Shown in pieces: positions 52,704-61,716 of a stretch of 64,000 bases of DNA. The notes below the pieces were generated by a model. It made no database searches and was not told the origin of the DNA. It saw only the letters and a program-made list of their open reading frames with translations. The position numbers and the translations under genes are program-made. The stretch spans positions 186,001 through 250,000 of the forward strand of contig NZ_BCSI01000002.1 in NCBI RefSeq assembly GCF_001570785.1, given 5' to 3'. The stretch is from Dermabacter hominis NBRC 106157 (GTDB taxonomy: Bacteria > Actinomycetota > Actinomycetes > Actinomycetales > Dermabacteraceae). The stretch's first letter is position 1. The number at the start of each line of letters is the position of its first letter.

Positions 52704-53345
52704 ATGAACGGAAAACGTCGATCGACCGGAGAACCCCTCTCCGGAGGGGGAGCCGGGGACGCGGTGGCGTCGCAGACGGATGACGGGCGGTTGGTGCACG
52801 TCGCACCGGTCGCAGCGGGTGGCCGACCATCCACCCGCGACATGCTCGTCGCCGCCGCGATTGGCGTCGCGGGGTCTCTCATCATCGTGCCCCTGACTTA
52901 CCTGCAGGTGTTCGCCGGCATCGCCCACGTTTATCTCGTCGCGGCGACGCTCGGGTTGTGGTTCCTGCAGTGCGTTGTTCCCCTTATCGTCGTCCGCAAG
53001 CCTGGCGCGAGCCTCATCGCATGCCTTGCCATGGGCGTCGTGTCCGCGGCGACCACCCCATTCGGCGTCGCCGCAATCGGGGCGCTGATTGTGGAAGGAT
53101 TGCTCATCGAGCTTCCGTTCATGGTCACCCTGTACCGGCGGTGGACGCGTCCCCAGTTTGTGGCGTCGGCGATGTTGTTCTCCGCGCTGATGGGAACGAT
53201 GGCCCCGCGCGCAGTCGGCGTCGACTCGCTGACCACGCCCATGGCCCTGATCAGCTTCGCCGTAGCCTTGGCATCGAGTCTGGTGTTTTTGGTCCTGGGC
53301 TTTGCCGTCGCAAAGGGGCTTCGCAGCCGCGGGGTCACCCGGTGA
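52704..53345 (+). CDS. ECF transporter S component (YkoE-like)
   Basis: 213 aa. About 45 hydrophilic residues, then five to six membrane segments. RDMLVAAAIGVAGSL, LWFLQCVVPLIVVRKPGASL and GLLIELPFMVTLYRRW resemble the YkoE/ABC_cobalt (PF09819) substrate-binding subunits. YkoE proper is a thiamine subunit, but iron boxes upstream, no thiamine riboswitch, and the Ybt-type exporters downstream favour a metallophore. Its stop overlaps the next gene (GTGA). Confidence 0.8.
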   Translation: MNGKRRSTGEPLSGGGAGDAVASQTDDGRLVHVAPVAAGGRPSTRDMLVAAAIGVAGSLIIVPLTYLQVFAGIAHVYLVAATLGLWFLQCVVPLIVVRKPGASLIACLAMGVVSAATTPFGVAAIGALIVEGLLIELPFMVTLYRRWTRPQFVASAMLFSALMGTMAPRAVGVDSLTTPMALISFAVALASSLVFLVLGFAVAKGLRSRGVTR

Positions 53346-55699
53346 CCGCCGGAGCACCCGCGTGCGCCGGTGCGACACGCGGGACGGCCCCGGCCCGGTT
53401 ACGGGTTAGTGGCGCGGGCGTGCGGCATGCCGATGGGCGATGGGCGCCCGACATGGTGGATCTCTCCTTCGATTTCGGCACGATCAACGCCATCACGGGA
53501 CCCGTGGGATGCGGAAAGACGAGCCTGGCCCACCTTATCGCTGGACTGATCCCCTCGCACATCCCCATCGACCATGCCGGATTCGTGCACATCGTCGATG
53601 CCGACGGCACCGAACGCCCCGTGGACGGGGACCGGGTCACCTTCGTCGGGCAAGACCCGGCGACGCAGGTGCTCACGCTCCGAGTCGTCGATGACGTGTC
53701 CATGGCCCTCGAGTTTTCCCTCGTGGAAGCCGGCATCGTCGCCAAGCGATCAGCCGAGGCCCTATCGGAGCTCGGGCTGTCAGAGCTCGCGGAGAAGGAT
53801 CCGTGGGCTTTGTCGGGTGGGCAACGCCAGCGGATGGCCATCGCCGGTGCGGTGGCCAGGGCGCCGGAGGTCATGATCTTCGACGAGCCCGCGGCCCACG
53901 TCGACGAGGACGGTCGCCGGTCGCTGTTCGCCGCCATCCGTGATTTGCGGGCTCCGGGTCGCGTCATCCTGCTCATCGAGCATGACCTCCGCCCGTTCGA
54001 CGGGTGGGTCGACACAGTGACAATCCTCGATGCGGACGGGAGCGTCGCCGCGCACGGAGCGCCGGAGGGCATCGCGGTGAAGGGCATTGCGACGTCGGCC
54101 GCGACCGCCGGAGCGCCGGACGCCAGTACGCCGGGCACGGGGGCACCGGACCGTCTCAGTCCGGACCGGCGGCGAAGGCCCCGGGGAGCCGGGGATGGCG
54201 CCGATCCGGAATTGGAGGCGGACGCCGTTCCACTGCTGGCCTTGACCGGAGCCCATGTGGCCCGGGGCAGGGAGCGGATCCTGAATGGGGCCGATCTGAC
54301 ACTGGAACGGGGCGAGATCCATGCCCTGGTCGGCACCAACGGAGCCGGTAAGTCCACCTTGCTGGCGGTGCTGTCGGGCCAGATGAAGGCGGGAGCGGAC
54401 CTCCGGATCGACGGCGAGCCAGCCCGGCGCGTCCCCGACGCCTTCGCGTCGTGGGCGTTCCAGAACCCCGAGCACCAGTTCACCCGCGCGACCGTCGCCG
54501 CGGAAATCGACTCCGCGCTGGCCGGCACGGACCCGCACGGGCCACTCGGCGCCGATGAGCTGCGGAAACTGCGGGAAGCCCTGTGCCCCCGGGCACTTGA
54601 CCCCGTCTCGCCGTTCGTCCTGTCGGGCGGACAGAAAAGACGGTTGGGCATCTTCCTGGCGGTGGCGGCCAATCGCCGTTTGCTGCTTCTCGACGAGCCG
54701 TTGGCGCACCTGGATTCGCCGAGCTCGCGCATCGTGCTGGATGCGCTGGCGGAATACGCCGGGGCCGGCGGAACCGTTGTGTTCACGTGCCACGACCGCC
54801 GTGTCGCGCGAACGTGGGCGGATCGGGCGAGCATCGTCGCCGAAGGGAAGGTCGCCTGGTCCGGTCCCGCGACCGACGTGCCGGCTGCCCCGGAGTCGTC
54901 CCGGCGGGATCGCGCACTGCCCGCGGCCGGCGCACGGACGTCCGGGGACGAAAGTCCCTGGACCGGTGAATCCGACGCTCGGAGGCGCGCGGGGTTGAAC
55001 GCCATCACGATCGTCGCGGCGGTGATGCTCGTCCTCGTCGCCGGGCTGCTCTCCGGCGGAGACGCCGTTCTCGCGCTGACTGGGGTTGCGTTCCTCGCAC
55101 TCGCTGCGATCGCGGAACGCGACGTTCGGGCGACGGCGGGGAAGGTCCTCCTCGTCCTGTTGATCGGGGTGTTCTTCGGCCTGCTCGGGTGGCGCTCCGA
55201 GTTCTACGGCGGTGGGGATCCGGCGGAGGCCGTCCGCCACGGCATCCATCACGGACTGCTGCTGACAGCCGTGTTCGCGGGGACGGTCCTGGTCTCCGCG
55301 TGCATGCGCGTCGAGGAGCTTTTCGACGCCATGGTGCAACGCCTCCGGGTTCCCTACACATGGTGCACCATAGCGATTTCCGGGGTGAGCATCGCGGCGT
55401 TCCTGCGCAGCGAAATCCCCCATCTGACATGGGCGATTAGATTGCGCTCGATGCGACCGGGGCAGTCTTTCCGCTCCGGCTTCATTCGCGCGACGACGCC
55501 CGCGTGCATCGCCTTTCCCTTGTTCGTTAGCGCCGTGCGCTGCGCCGAAAAGCTGTCCCTGACCCTGGCGATGCGCAACTTCGGCCGTCATCCGCGGCGC
55601 ACCTTCCGCACCGATCACCCCTGGCGAGTGCGTGACGGGTTCGTGGCCGCAGCGTCCGCCGCGGCCTTCGTCGCCGCCCTGGTGTCCGCAGTGACTTGA
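53342..55699 (+). CDS. Single-chain ECF transporter ATPase-ATPase-transmembrane (A-A-T) protein
   Basis: 785 aa. ATPase 1: Walker A GPVGCGKTS (about 53-61), LSGGQRQRMAIAGA, Walker B VMIFDEPAAHVD. ATPase 2: GTNGAGKST (about 331-339), LSGGQKRRLGIFLA, LLLLDEPLAHLD. From about 549 comes an EcfT-like membrane domain of five to six helices, with VSACMRVEELFDAM and AMRNFGRHPRRTF, where EcfT usually has an Ala-Arg-Gly coupling motif. Fused A-A is common; A-A-T in one chain is unusual. GTG 53342 overlaps the S-component stop. CTG-rich codon use differs from the backbone. Confidence 0.88.
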   Translation: MTAGAPACAGATRGTAPARLRVSGAGVRHADGRWAPDMVDLSFDFGTINAITGPVGCGKTSLAHLIAGLIPSHIPIDHAGFVHIVDADGTERPVDGDRVTFVGQDPATQVLTLRVVDDVSMALEFSLVEAGIVAKRSAEALSELGLSELAEKDPWALSGGQRQRMAIAGAVARAPEVMIFDEPAAHVDEDGRRSLFAAIRDLRAPGRVILLIEHDLRPFDGWVDTVTILDADGSVAAHGAPEGIAVKGIATSAATAGAPDASTPGTGAPDRLSPDRRRRPRGAGDGADPELEADAVPLLALTGAHVARGRERILNGADLTLERGEIHALVGTNGAGKSTLLAVLSGQMKAGADLRIDGEPARRVPDAFASWAFQNPEHQFTRATVAAEIDSALAGTDPHGPLGADELRKLREALCPRALDPVSPFVLSGGQKRRLGIFLAVAANRRLLLLDEPLAHLDSPSSRIVLDALAEYAGAGGTVVFTCHDRRVARTWADRASIVAEGKVAWSGPATDVPAAPESSRRDRALPAAGARTSGDESPWTGESDARRRAGLNAITIVAAVMLVLVAGLLSGGDAVLALTGVAFLALAAIAERDVRATAGKVLLVLLIGVFFGLLGWRSEFYGGGDPAEAVRHGIHHGLLLTAVFAGTVLVSACMRVEELFDAMVQRLRVPYTWCTIAISGVSIAAFLRSEIPHLTWAIRLRSMRPGQSFRSGFIRATTPACIAFPLFVSAVRCAEKLSLTLAMRNFGRHPRRTFRTDHPWRVRDGFVAAASAAAFVAALVSAVT

Positions 55700-55873
55700 C
55701 GGGCACCCGGAACCGGCGGGTCCCGGGCCCGCGAGCGTTTCCGAGCTTATGCGGAGACGCGCCCCACCCAGTTGCTTCACCCTTTCAACCCTTCAGACAC
55801 ATCCTCCGGGTCACGCCATGCGGGCCCAGTCCGCCCGGCACCGGCATGGCGCCGACAACCGAAAGAGGTACCA

Positions 55874-56627
55874 ATGAACACGATCCGGACCATCAGCGAC
55901 GTGCTTCGGGACAAGGCCGATGAGACGAAAAGGGGATCACCTTCCTCGAGAATCGGCGGGACGTCTTCGTCCCGTATGGCCGGTTCCACGCGGAGGCGGT
56001 GGCGGCTGCGACTCGGTTGGCTGAAGCCGGCATCGGCCCCGGCGATCGCGTGATCTTCCAAGTTTCGGAGAACCGCGGGCTCATCCGGGCGTTCTGGGGC
56101 TGCGTCTACGCCGGCGCGGTTCCGGCGCTTGCGCCGCCGGTGTCGGGCCCGGTTGACGTCGACAGGGTGCGGACGCTCTCGGACATGATGCCCGGGGCCC
56201 CGATCCTGGTCGACGAACGCAGTCACACGCTGCTCACCGGCGCAAACGGTGCCGTGGTCGTGGGCGAGGACCGGCTGCTCGACGTGTCCATCGTCAATGA
56301 CGCTACCGCGGAACCGGGTGCGGCGATGCCGGGTGATGCTGAATTGGACTTCTCTCAGGCGGGGGACGTGGATTCCGGGGATGGCGCCGGGGCGGTCCCC
56401 GCGTTCCCGGTGCGAGGTCGATTGCTGCCGCCACCGTTGTGGCGGTCGCGGGGAAGCCGGTCGCGCCGGGGTGCCGGGATCTCGTCGGCCACCCCCGGCT
56501 CCTCGAACCGGTCCTCGCCTTCGCCCGCGATGCGGGCATCCATATCGAGGTGCCGCATGACAACCCGACCACGGGGCCGCTGCCGACAGCGGCCCACTGC
56601 GTTACCAAAGAAAAGGGGAAACGATGA
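55874..56627 (+). pseudogene. Degraded AMP-binding (adenylate-forming) enzyme
   Basis: ATG 55874 after AGAGG reads MNTIRTISDVLRDKADETKRG, then loses frame at AAAAGGGG (about 55934-55941). The other frame continues ITFLENRRDVFVPYG and GIGPGDRVIFQVSENRGLIRAFWGCVYAGAVPAL-type sequence, characteristic of NRPS-like or acyl-AMP ligases. At about 56350, just where the A3 motif should come, similarity stops. A third-frame tail (56409-56627, AAATVVAVAGKPVAPGCRD) may be the gene's far end or another gene's. At least one frameshift and a large internal deletion; not functional. Confidence 0.8.
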
Positions 56628-57667
56628 CGGATCAAGCTGAACGAGGTGCGGCGATCGTCGTCCGCGACCTCACGAAGAGCTACCCGATTGCGGGCAATGC
56701 GGGCACCCCGCCCGAAGGCGGGGCAGGTGCCCCGCCGGACAGCGGGCGCAAGGGAAAGCGCGGCGCCCGGATGCGCAAGCATGTGCTCGACGGCGTGAGT
56801 TTTACCGTGCCCGCCGGGGCCATCGTGTCGTTCCTCGGCCACAACGGTGCAGGCAAGACCACCCTCATCCGAATCCTGTCGACGCTCATCACCGCCGACT
56901 CCGGCGAGGTGAGCATCTTCTCGCGCGATGTGAAAGAGGACCCGGCGGGCGTGCGCGCCGACATTGCCACCACCGGCCAATTCGCGGCGATCGACGAGAA
57001 CCTCACAGGCCGGGAGAACCTGGAGTTCTTCGGGCGGCTGCGCGGACTCGACCGCGCCGCCGCGGCCGCCCGCGCGACGGAACTGCTCGCGCAATTCTCG
57101 CTCGCGGACAGTGCCTCGACGCTGGCGTCGGCCTATTCGGGTGGCATGCGGCGCCGTCTCGACATCGCCGCGTCGCTGTGCGTCGTGCCCAGGCTGCTGT
57201 TCCTCGACGAACCCACAACGGGGCTGGACCCTGTCAGCCGCGAAGAGCTGTGGGGCTTCATCCGGCAACTGCGCGACGACGGAATGACCCTGGTGCTGAC
57301 CACCCAGTACCTGGAAGAGGCGGAGGCGCTGGCCGACCACGTCCATCTGCTCAAGGATCGCCGCATCGTCGCCAGCGGAACGCCGGAGGAATTGCGCCGC
57401 GACTTCGGGTCGCACGTGCTCCGCGTGTCCTTCGCCACCGCCGCCGAGGCGGAGGCGTTCGCCTCCTGCCTCGGGGGAACGTGCCTAGACGGCGCCCGCG
57501 TCGCGGGGAAGTCGGTGTCCCTCGACGTCGACCTCGGACCGCGGGTCCTCGAGGCGGCGGCGCAGGCGATGGAGGCCTCGGAAGCGTCGCCGGATTCGCT
57601 GAGCGTGTCGTCACCCACCCTCAACGAGGTGTTCATATCGATGAACGCGGGGGGTGCGGCGCGATGA
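56624..57667 (+). CDS. DrrA-like ABC exporter ATPase
   Basis: 347 aa. An N-terminal Gly/Pro-rich insertion sits after the first strand (about 20-45). Walker A GHNGAGKTT (about 72-80), signature YSGGMRRRLDIAASL (about 167-181), Walker B LLFLDEPTTGLDP, switch TTQYLEEAEALAD. The C-terminal domain has LRVSFATAAEAEAF. This is the daunorubicin-resistance/ABC-2 ATPase class for natural-product export. Two ABC-2 permeases follow, overlapping by 4 bp. Confidence 0.92.
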   Translation: MTDQAERGAAIVVRDLTKSYPIAGNAGTPPEGGAGAPPDSGRKGKRGARMRKHVLDGVSFTVPAGAIVSFLGHNGAGKTTLIRILSTLITADSGEVSIFSRDVKEDPAGVRADIATTGQFAAIDENLTGRENLEFFGRLRGLDRAAAAARATELLAQFSLADSASTLASAYSGGMRRRLDIAASLCVVPRLLFLDEPTTGLDPVSREELWGFIRQLRDDGMTLVLTTQYLEEAEALADHVHLLKDRRIVASGTPEELRRDFGSHVLRVSFATAAEAEAFASCLGGTCLDGARVAGKSVSLDVDLGPRVLEAAAQAMEASEASPDSLSVSSPTLNEVFISMNAGGAAR

Positions 57668-58416
57668 GTGCGACGTCGGTCGCGGCGTTTCTCCGTCGGG
57701 ATCTGCTGCTGTTGCGACGCAACACCGCGTCGCTGATCTCCATGTTCGTAGTTCCGCCCCTCTTCCTGCTGTGCCTGTACGCGGTGTTTGGATACTCGGC
57801 GGGGCAATCCGGCTTCGGGTACCTGCGTTTCGTGCTCGGCGGCTGCCTGTTCCAGGCGGCGATGTTCACCGCCGCGGCGTCGGCGATGGCGGTGGGACAG
57901 GACGTCGAATCCGGGCTCGTTGACCGCGTGCGCGTGTTGCCCGGGGCCACAGGCGGCTATGTCGCCGGCAGGCTCGCCACCGATGTGATGCGGATGTCCG
58001 CGTCGATCGCGGCGCTGCTGGTCGTCGCGTGGGCCTGCGGCCTCGACATGGCTGTCGGTGACGTCGCGTGGACTGTCCTGTGGTCGCTGCTCGCCGCGGC
58101 GGTCCTGTCCCTGATCACGGACGGGGTGATCCTGATGGTGCCCGCCCCGGTGTCGACGGCCTCATCGATCCAGGCGCTGGAAATGCTGCTGCTCATGTTC
58201 TCCACCGCGTTCATTCCGGCGACCGCTTTGGACGGCTCCCTGCGCGACGTCGTACGTCACATGCCGTTTTCGCCGATGATCGAGGTGATCAGGGCGGCGT
58301 CCCCGGACGCCTTCCCGGATAGCGCCGGGGAAGAGGCAGCCCTGTGGCTCGGTGTCGCGGTGGTCGCCGGAATCGTCCTGTTCATCCGCCGGTTCACCTC
58401 GAGGAGCGAATCATGA
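57664..58416 (+). CDS. ABC-2 type permease 1
   Basis: 250 aa from the ATG overlapping the ATPase stop. Six membrane segments. RRDLLLLRRNTASLISMFVVPPLFLL starts the domain (quoted in part), and the DrrB-like ATAMAVGQDVESGLVDRVRVLP region (here ASAMAVGQDVESGLVDR) and VRHMPFSPMIEVIRA are visible. It likely forms a heterodimer with the following permease, working with the DrrA-like ATPase. Confidence 0.88.
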   Translation: MSATSVAAFLRRDLLLLRRNTASLISMFVVPPLFLLCLYAVFGYSAGQSGFGYLRFVLGGCLFQAAMFTAAASAMAVGQDVESGLVDRVRVLPGATGGYVAGRLATDVMRMSASIAALLVVAWACGLDMAVGDVAWTVLWSLLAAAVLSLITDGVILMVPAPVSTASSIQALEMLLLMFSTAFIPATALDGSLRDVVRHMPFSPMIEVIRAASPDAFPDSAGEEAALWLGVAVVAGIVLFIRRFTSRSES

Positions 58417-59150
58417 TCGGCGCCATCTTCGTGCATCTGCGGCGCATCGCCCACATTTGGCTGCGGCGCCCCGACTTCTGGTTCATGACGTTCATTGCTC
58501 CGCTCGTGTACCTGTTCATCGTCAACCGCATGTTCGGTGGCCTGGTCAGGCAGCTCACCGGAGAGTTCGAACTCCGGAACGCGGTCATCCTGGTCGTGAC
58601 GGCGTGGGCGTTCATCCTGGCCATCACGGGATCGTCCACCGTGTTCGTTGAACGCAGCAATGGCTTCCACGAGCGGTTAATCACCATGCCGTCACCGTAC
58701 GCGGCCGTGCCGGCCGCACGGATCATTGCCGAGTTCATCCGGATCATGGCGATGACGGCCGTCGTCGCGGCGGTGGTCGCCTTGCTTTCCGACGGCCCCC
58801 CGGAGGTGTCCTGGTGGTGGAGGATCGCGGTGACCGGGGCGATGGTTGCCGCGGCGGCCGCATGCACCGGCACGTACATCGCGTTCTCCATCACCAGCCC
58901 CCAGGGTTCCGTGGCCCTCATCCCGTTAATCATCGTTGCGATGTTCGTCAACACGGTGCTCATGCCCGCCGACCACTTCCGTCCCCTCCTGCGCGGAATC
59001 GCCGGGCACACCCCCGTATCCGCGGCCGGCGAGGCCGTCAACGGCACCGGGGCTGCGGGTCTGGTGGTCTGCGCGGCCTGGTTCTTAGGCATCGCCGTGC
59101 TCGCGGCGTGGGGCATCGCCGTGAAAACGAGGCCGGGGGAGTCTGCATGA
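58413..59150 (+). CDS. ABC-2 type permease 2
   Basis: 245 aa, six membrane segments, ATG overlapping the previous stop. WLRRPDFWFMTFIAPLVYLFIVNRMFG starts the domain (quoted in part). SSTVFVERSNGFHERLITMPSP is the cytoplasmic loop, and VNTVLMPADHFRPLLRGIAGHTPVS matches the C-terminal ABC-2 block. Second half of the exporter. Its stop overlaps the methyltransferase start. Confidence 0.87.
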   Translation: MIGAIFVHLRRIAHIWLRRPDFWFMTFIAPLVYLFIVNRMFGGLVRQLTGEFELRNAVILVVTAWAFILAITGSSTVFVERSNGFHERLITMPSPYAAVPAARIIAEFIRIMAMTAVVAAVVALLSDGPPEVSWWWRIAVTGAMVAAAAACTGTYIAFSITSPQGSVALIPLIIVAMFVNTVLMPADHFRPLLRGIAGHTPVSAAGEAVNGTGAAGLVVCAAWFLGIAVLAAWGIAVKTRPGESA

Positions 59151-59941
59151 CGGGCACGTCCACGGGGGCGGCGCCGCCGACGACGGCCCGCGAACCCGAG
59201 CACCTAACCCGAAACCGCCGCGTGGACGCGGACCACACACCCCGGAGACAGAACCAGATGAAGTCGATTGCCCAGATCGTCCAGAACAACCGCAGGCTCC
59301 TCGCGGCCTACGAGGACAAGGTCCAGCCGAGGTTCCTCAGCCGCTATGCGCGTGAACCGATGGACGCCGCCGCCGTGCATCGGAAGCTCCGTGCGCTGGA
59401 TCCCGGGCCGGATGCGCCGGCCGGGGTTCTCGACCTCGGTTGCGGAACCGGGTGGCTCGCCCGCATGCTCGCCGCCGAGCCTCGCTATCGCAGGGCGAAC
59501 ATCGTCGGCTACGACCTGTCGCCCAATGCGATCCGCATCGCCCGCGAACGCGCCGCCGTCGAAAGGCTCGGGGCCCGGACGGAATTCCACGTCGCCGACG
59601 TCCTCGCGCCGCTCGCGGGAGAGCCCGGCAGGACCGATGAAATCTGGGTGTGCGGCGCGCTCCACCAAATGAAGGATGCGGGTGCCGCGCTCGGCAGGGT
59701 CGCCGGTCTGCTCGCCGACGGCGGCATCGCTTACGTGCAGACGTTCGCCGAGGATCCCGACGTGAACGAGCGGGTCGACATGGCCGTCATGGCGAAGATG
59801 GGCCACCGGGTGTTCCGGGGCAGCGAGCTCGAGGACCTCGCCGAAGCCAACGGGCTGAAGCTGGGCAGAGCCTCACACGCCGGCATGGTGTACTTCTGCA
59901 CTCTCACGAAGAAAAGCGCGATCGGGGAGGCGGGCAAGTGA
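59147..59941 (+). CDS. Class I SAM-dependent methyltransferase
   Basis: 264 aa from ATG 59147 (ATGA overlap, preceded by GGGGGAG), or 227 aa from ATG 59258 (preceded by GGAGA), where the domain proper begins: MKSIAQIVQNNRRLLAAYED. SAM motif VLDLGCGTGWLARML near 94-108, acidic residue in VGYDLSPNAIRIARE, and VCGALHQMKD after strand 4. In metallophore clusters such enzymes modify the compound; here the partner enzymes are missing. The GTG of the next gene overlaps its stop. Confidence 0.87.
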   Translation: MTGTSTGAAPPTTAREPEHLTRNRRVDADHTPRRQNQMKSIAQIVQNNRRLLAAYEDKVQPRFLSRYAREPMDAAAVHRKLRALDPGPDAPAGVLDLGCGTGWLARMLAAEPRYRRANIVGYDLSPNAIRIARERAAVERLGARTEFHVADVLAPLAGEPGRTDEIWVCGALHQMKDAGAALGRVAGLLADGGIAYVQTFAEDPDVNERVDMAVMAKMGHRVFRGSELEDLAEANGLKLGRASHAGMVYFCTLTKKSAIGEAGK

Positions 59942-61716
59942 GCGCCGTGGACGGGACCGTAGGCCCGTGGTCGCTGCTCGCCCCGATCCGGACGCGGATG
60001 CGTGCGGTGGTCGCGTTATCCGTCCTGTCGTCGGTGGCTACCGTCGCTTCGCTGGTCGGCATCATCGACATCGCGATGACGTACCCGGAGGCCCCGGAGC
60101 ATCGGACGTGGTTGGCCGTGGCTGTCATCGTCGTCGCCGCAACGGTGCGCATGGCCGCGGACGGCGCCGCCGGCATGCTCTCGCACCGGGCGGATAACGA
60201 CCTGCAGCTCCACCTCCGGCGCCGGCTGGTCGCCCAAATCCGGAAGTTGCCGCTGGGCTGGCTGGACGCCCGGCGCTCGTCGGGAATCATCGGGTCGGTT
60301 GAGAAGGACGTCGCGGCTGTCCACCAGCTCATGGGCCACACCGTCGGTGAGACCGTGGTGGCGGTGCTGGTTCCCCTGCTTTCCCTCATCGCGCTCGTCG
60401 CGGTGGATTGGCGGATCGCGGCGGTGGCGGTCGTCCCGGTGCTGGTCACCTTCGCCCTGATGGGCGTGATGATTTCGCGCGGAGCCGGTCTTCAGCGCGA
60501 CTACGAGCGAGCCTCCGAAGGAGTGACGGCCGCGGTCATCGAGTTGGTGCGCGGTATCCCGGTGATGAAGTCCTTCGGACGCGCCAACCAGGGCGCGGGT
60601 CGCTACGATGCCGCGGCGTTGTCGTTCGTCCGCGCGTGGTCCGCCTGGTCCCGGCAGTCGAACATCTATCTCGGGTTCATCGACGTGGTGACGTCCCCGA
60701 TCACAGTCCTCGCAGTGGTGTGCTGGGCCGGCCTCGCTCTGAGGGACGCCGCGGGCGGCATACCGGAGGGTCTCGTCGCCGGGCTGGTTCTCAGCCTTGG
60801 ACTCTCCGCGGCGATCGTGCGGGTGGCCATGAACTCCGAATCCATCATCGCGGGGATTGCCGCCCTGAAGTCCATCGCGGAGGTGCTGGGCACGCCGCCA
60901 ATCGCCGAGCCCGCCGATCCGGTGCCCGTGCGCGGAGGCGCGCTCGAGGTCCGGAACCTGGTCTTCTCCTACGGCGATGGGCCGCGGGTCCTCGACGGGA
61001 TGTCCGCGACGTTCGAACCGGGGACCCTCACTGCGCTGGTGGGGTCCTCCGGTTCCGGAAAGTCCACCGTCGCCCGGCTGTTGGCGCGTTTCCACGACCC
61101 CGTTGAAGGCTCGGTGCTGCTGGGCGGCGCCGATCTTCGCGACATCGCCGTGCGCGACGTGCACCGCTCGGTGTCGGTGGTGTTCCAAGATCCGCAGTTG
61201 CTCACGCTGCCGTTGCGGGAGAACATCCGGCTGGCCAGGAGAGACGCCACCGACGGCGAAATCATGGCGGCCGCGAAGCTCGCGAACCTCGATGCGGTCA
61301 TCGCGGCGCTGCCGAAGCGTCTGGATTCGGTGGTCAACGTCGACGTGACCTTTTCCGGCGGTGAGGCGCAGCGCGTGGCCATCGCGAGGTCGATCGTCAC
61401 GGACGCGCCGGTGCTCATCTTCGATGAGGCAACCGCTTATGCGGATCCGGCTTCCGAGGCCCTCATCCAGTCCGCAATCGAGCGTTTGGCCCGTTCGCGG
61501 ACGGTGATTGTGATCGCGCACAGGTTGAGCACGATCCGCAACGCCGACCGCATCCTCGTTCTCGATGGGGGAGCGGTCGCGGAGGCGGGTACCCACGACG
61601 AGTTGCTTGCGCGCGGTGGCCGCTACCGGGATTTGTGGCGCGCGTTCGCGCTCGACGACGAACCATCCGCTCCGCGGGGCACTGAATCAGACGATGAAAA
61701 GGCGGGGAACCGATGA
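59938..61716 (+). CDS. ABC half-transporter, YbtP/IrtA-like
   Basis: 592 aa. Membrane domain (about 15-310) then ATPase: Walker A GSSGSGKST (about 369-377), Q-loop VFQDPQLLTLPLRENI, signature FSGGEAQRVAIARS, Walker B LIFDEATAYADPASE, switch IAHRLS. The EATA(Y/F)ADP D-loop is typical of exporter-fold importers of siderophores (YbtP/Q, IrtA/B). GTG start overlaps the methyltransferase stop. Partner of the next gene. Confidence 0.9.
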   Translation: MSAVDGTVGPWSLLAPIRTRMRAVVALSVLSSVATVASLVGIIDIAMTYPEAPEHRTWLAVAVIVVAATVRMAADGAAGMLSHRADNDLQLHLRRRLVAQIRKLPLGWLDARRSSGIIGSVEKDVAAVHQLMGHTVGETVVAVLVPLLSLIALVAVDWRIAAVAVVPVLVTFALMGVMISRGAGLQRDYERASEGVTAAVIELVRGIPVMKSFGRANQGAGRYDAAALSFVRAWSAWSRQSNIYLGFIDVVTSPITVLAVVCWAGLALRDAAGGIPEGLVAGLVLSLGLSAAIVRVAMNSESIIAGIAALKSIAEVLGTPPIAEPADPVPVRGGALEVRNLVFSYGDGPRVLDGMSATFEPGTLTALVGSSGSGKSTVARLLARFHDPVEGSVLLGGADLRDIAVRDVHRSVSVVFQDPQLLTLPLRENIRLARRDATDGEIMAAAKLANLDAVIAALPKRLDSVVNVDVTFSGGEAQRVAIARSIVTDAPVLIFDEATAYADPASEALIQSAIERLARSRTVIVIAHRLSTIRNADRILVLDGGAVAEAGTHDELLARGGRYRDLWRAFALDDEPSAPRGTESDDEKAGNR

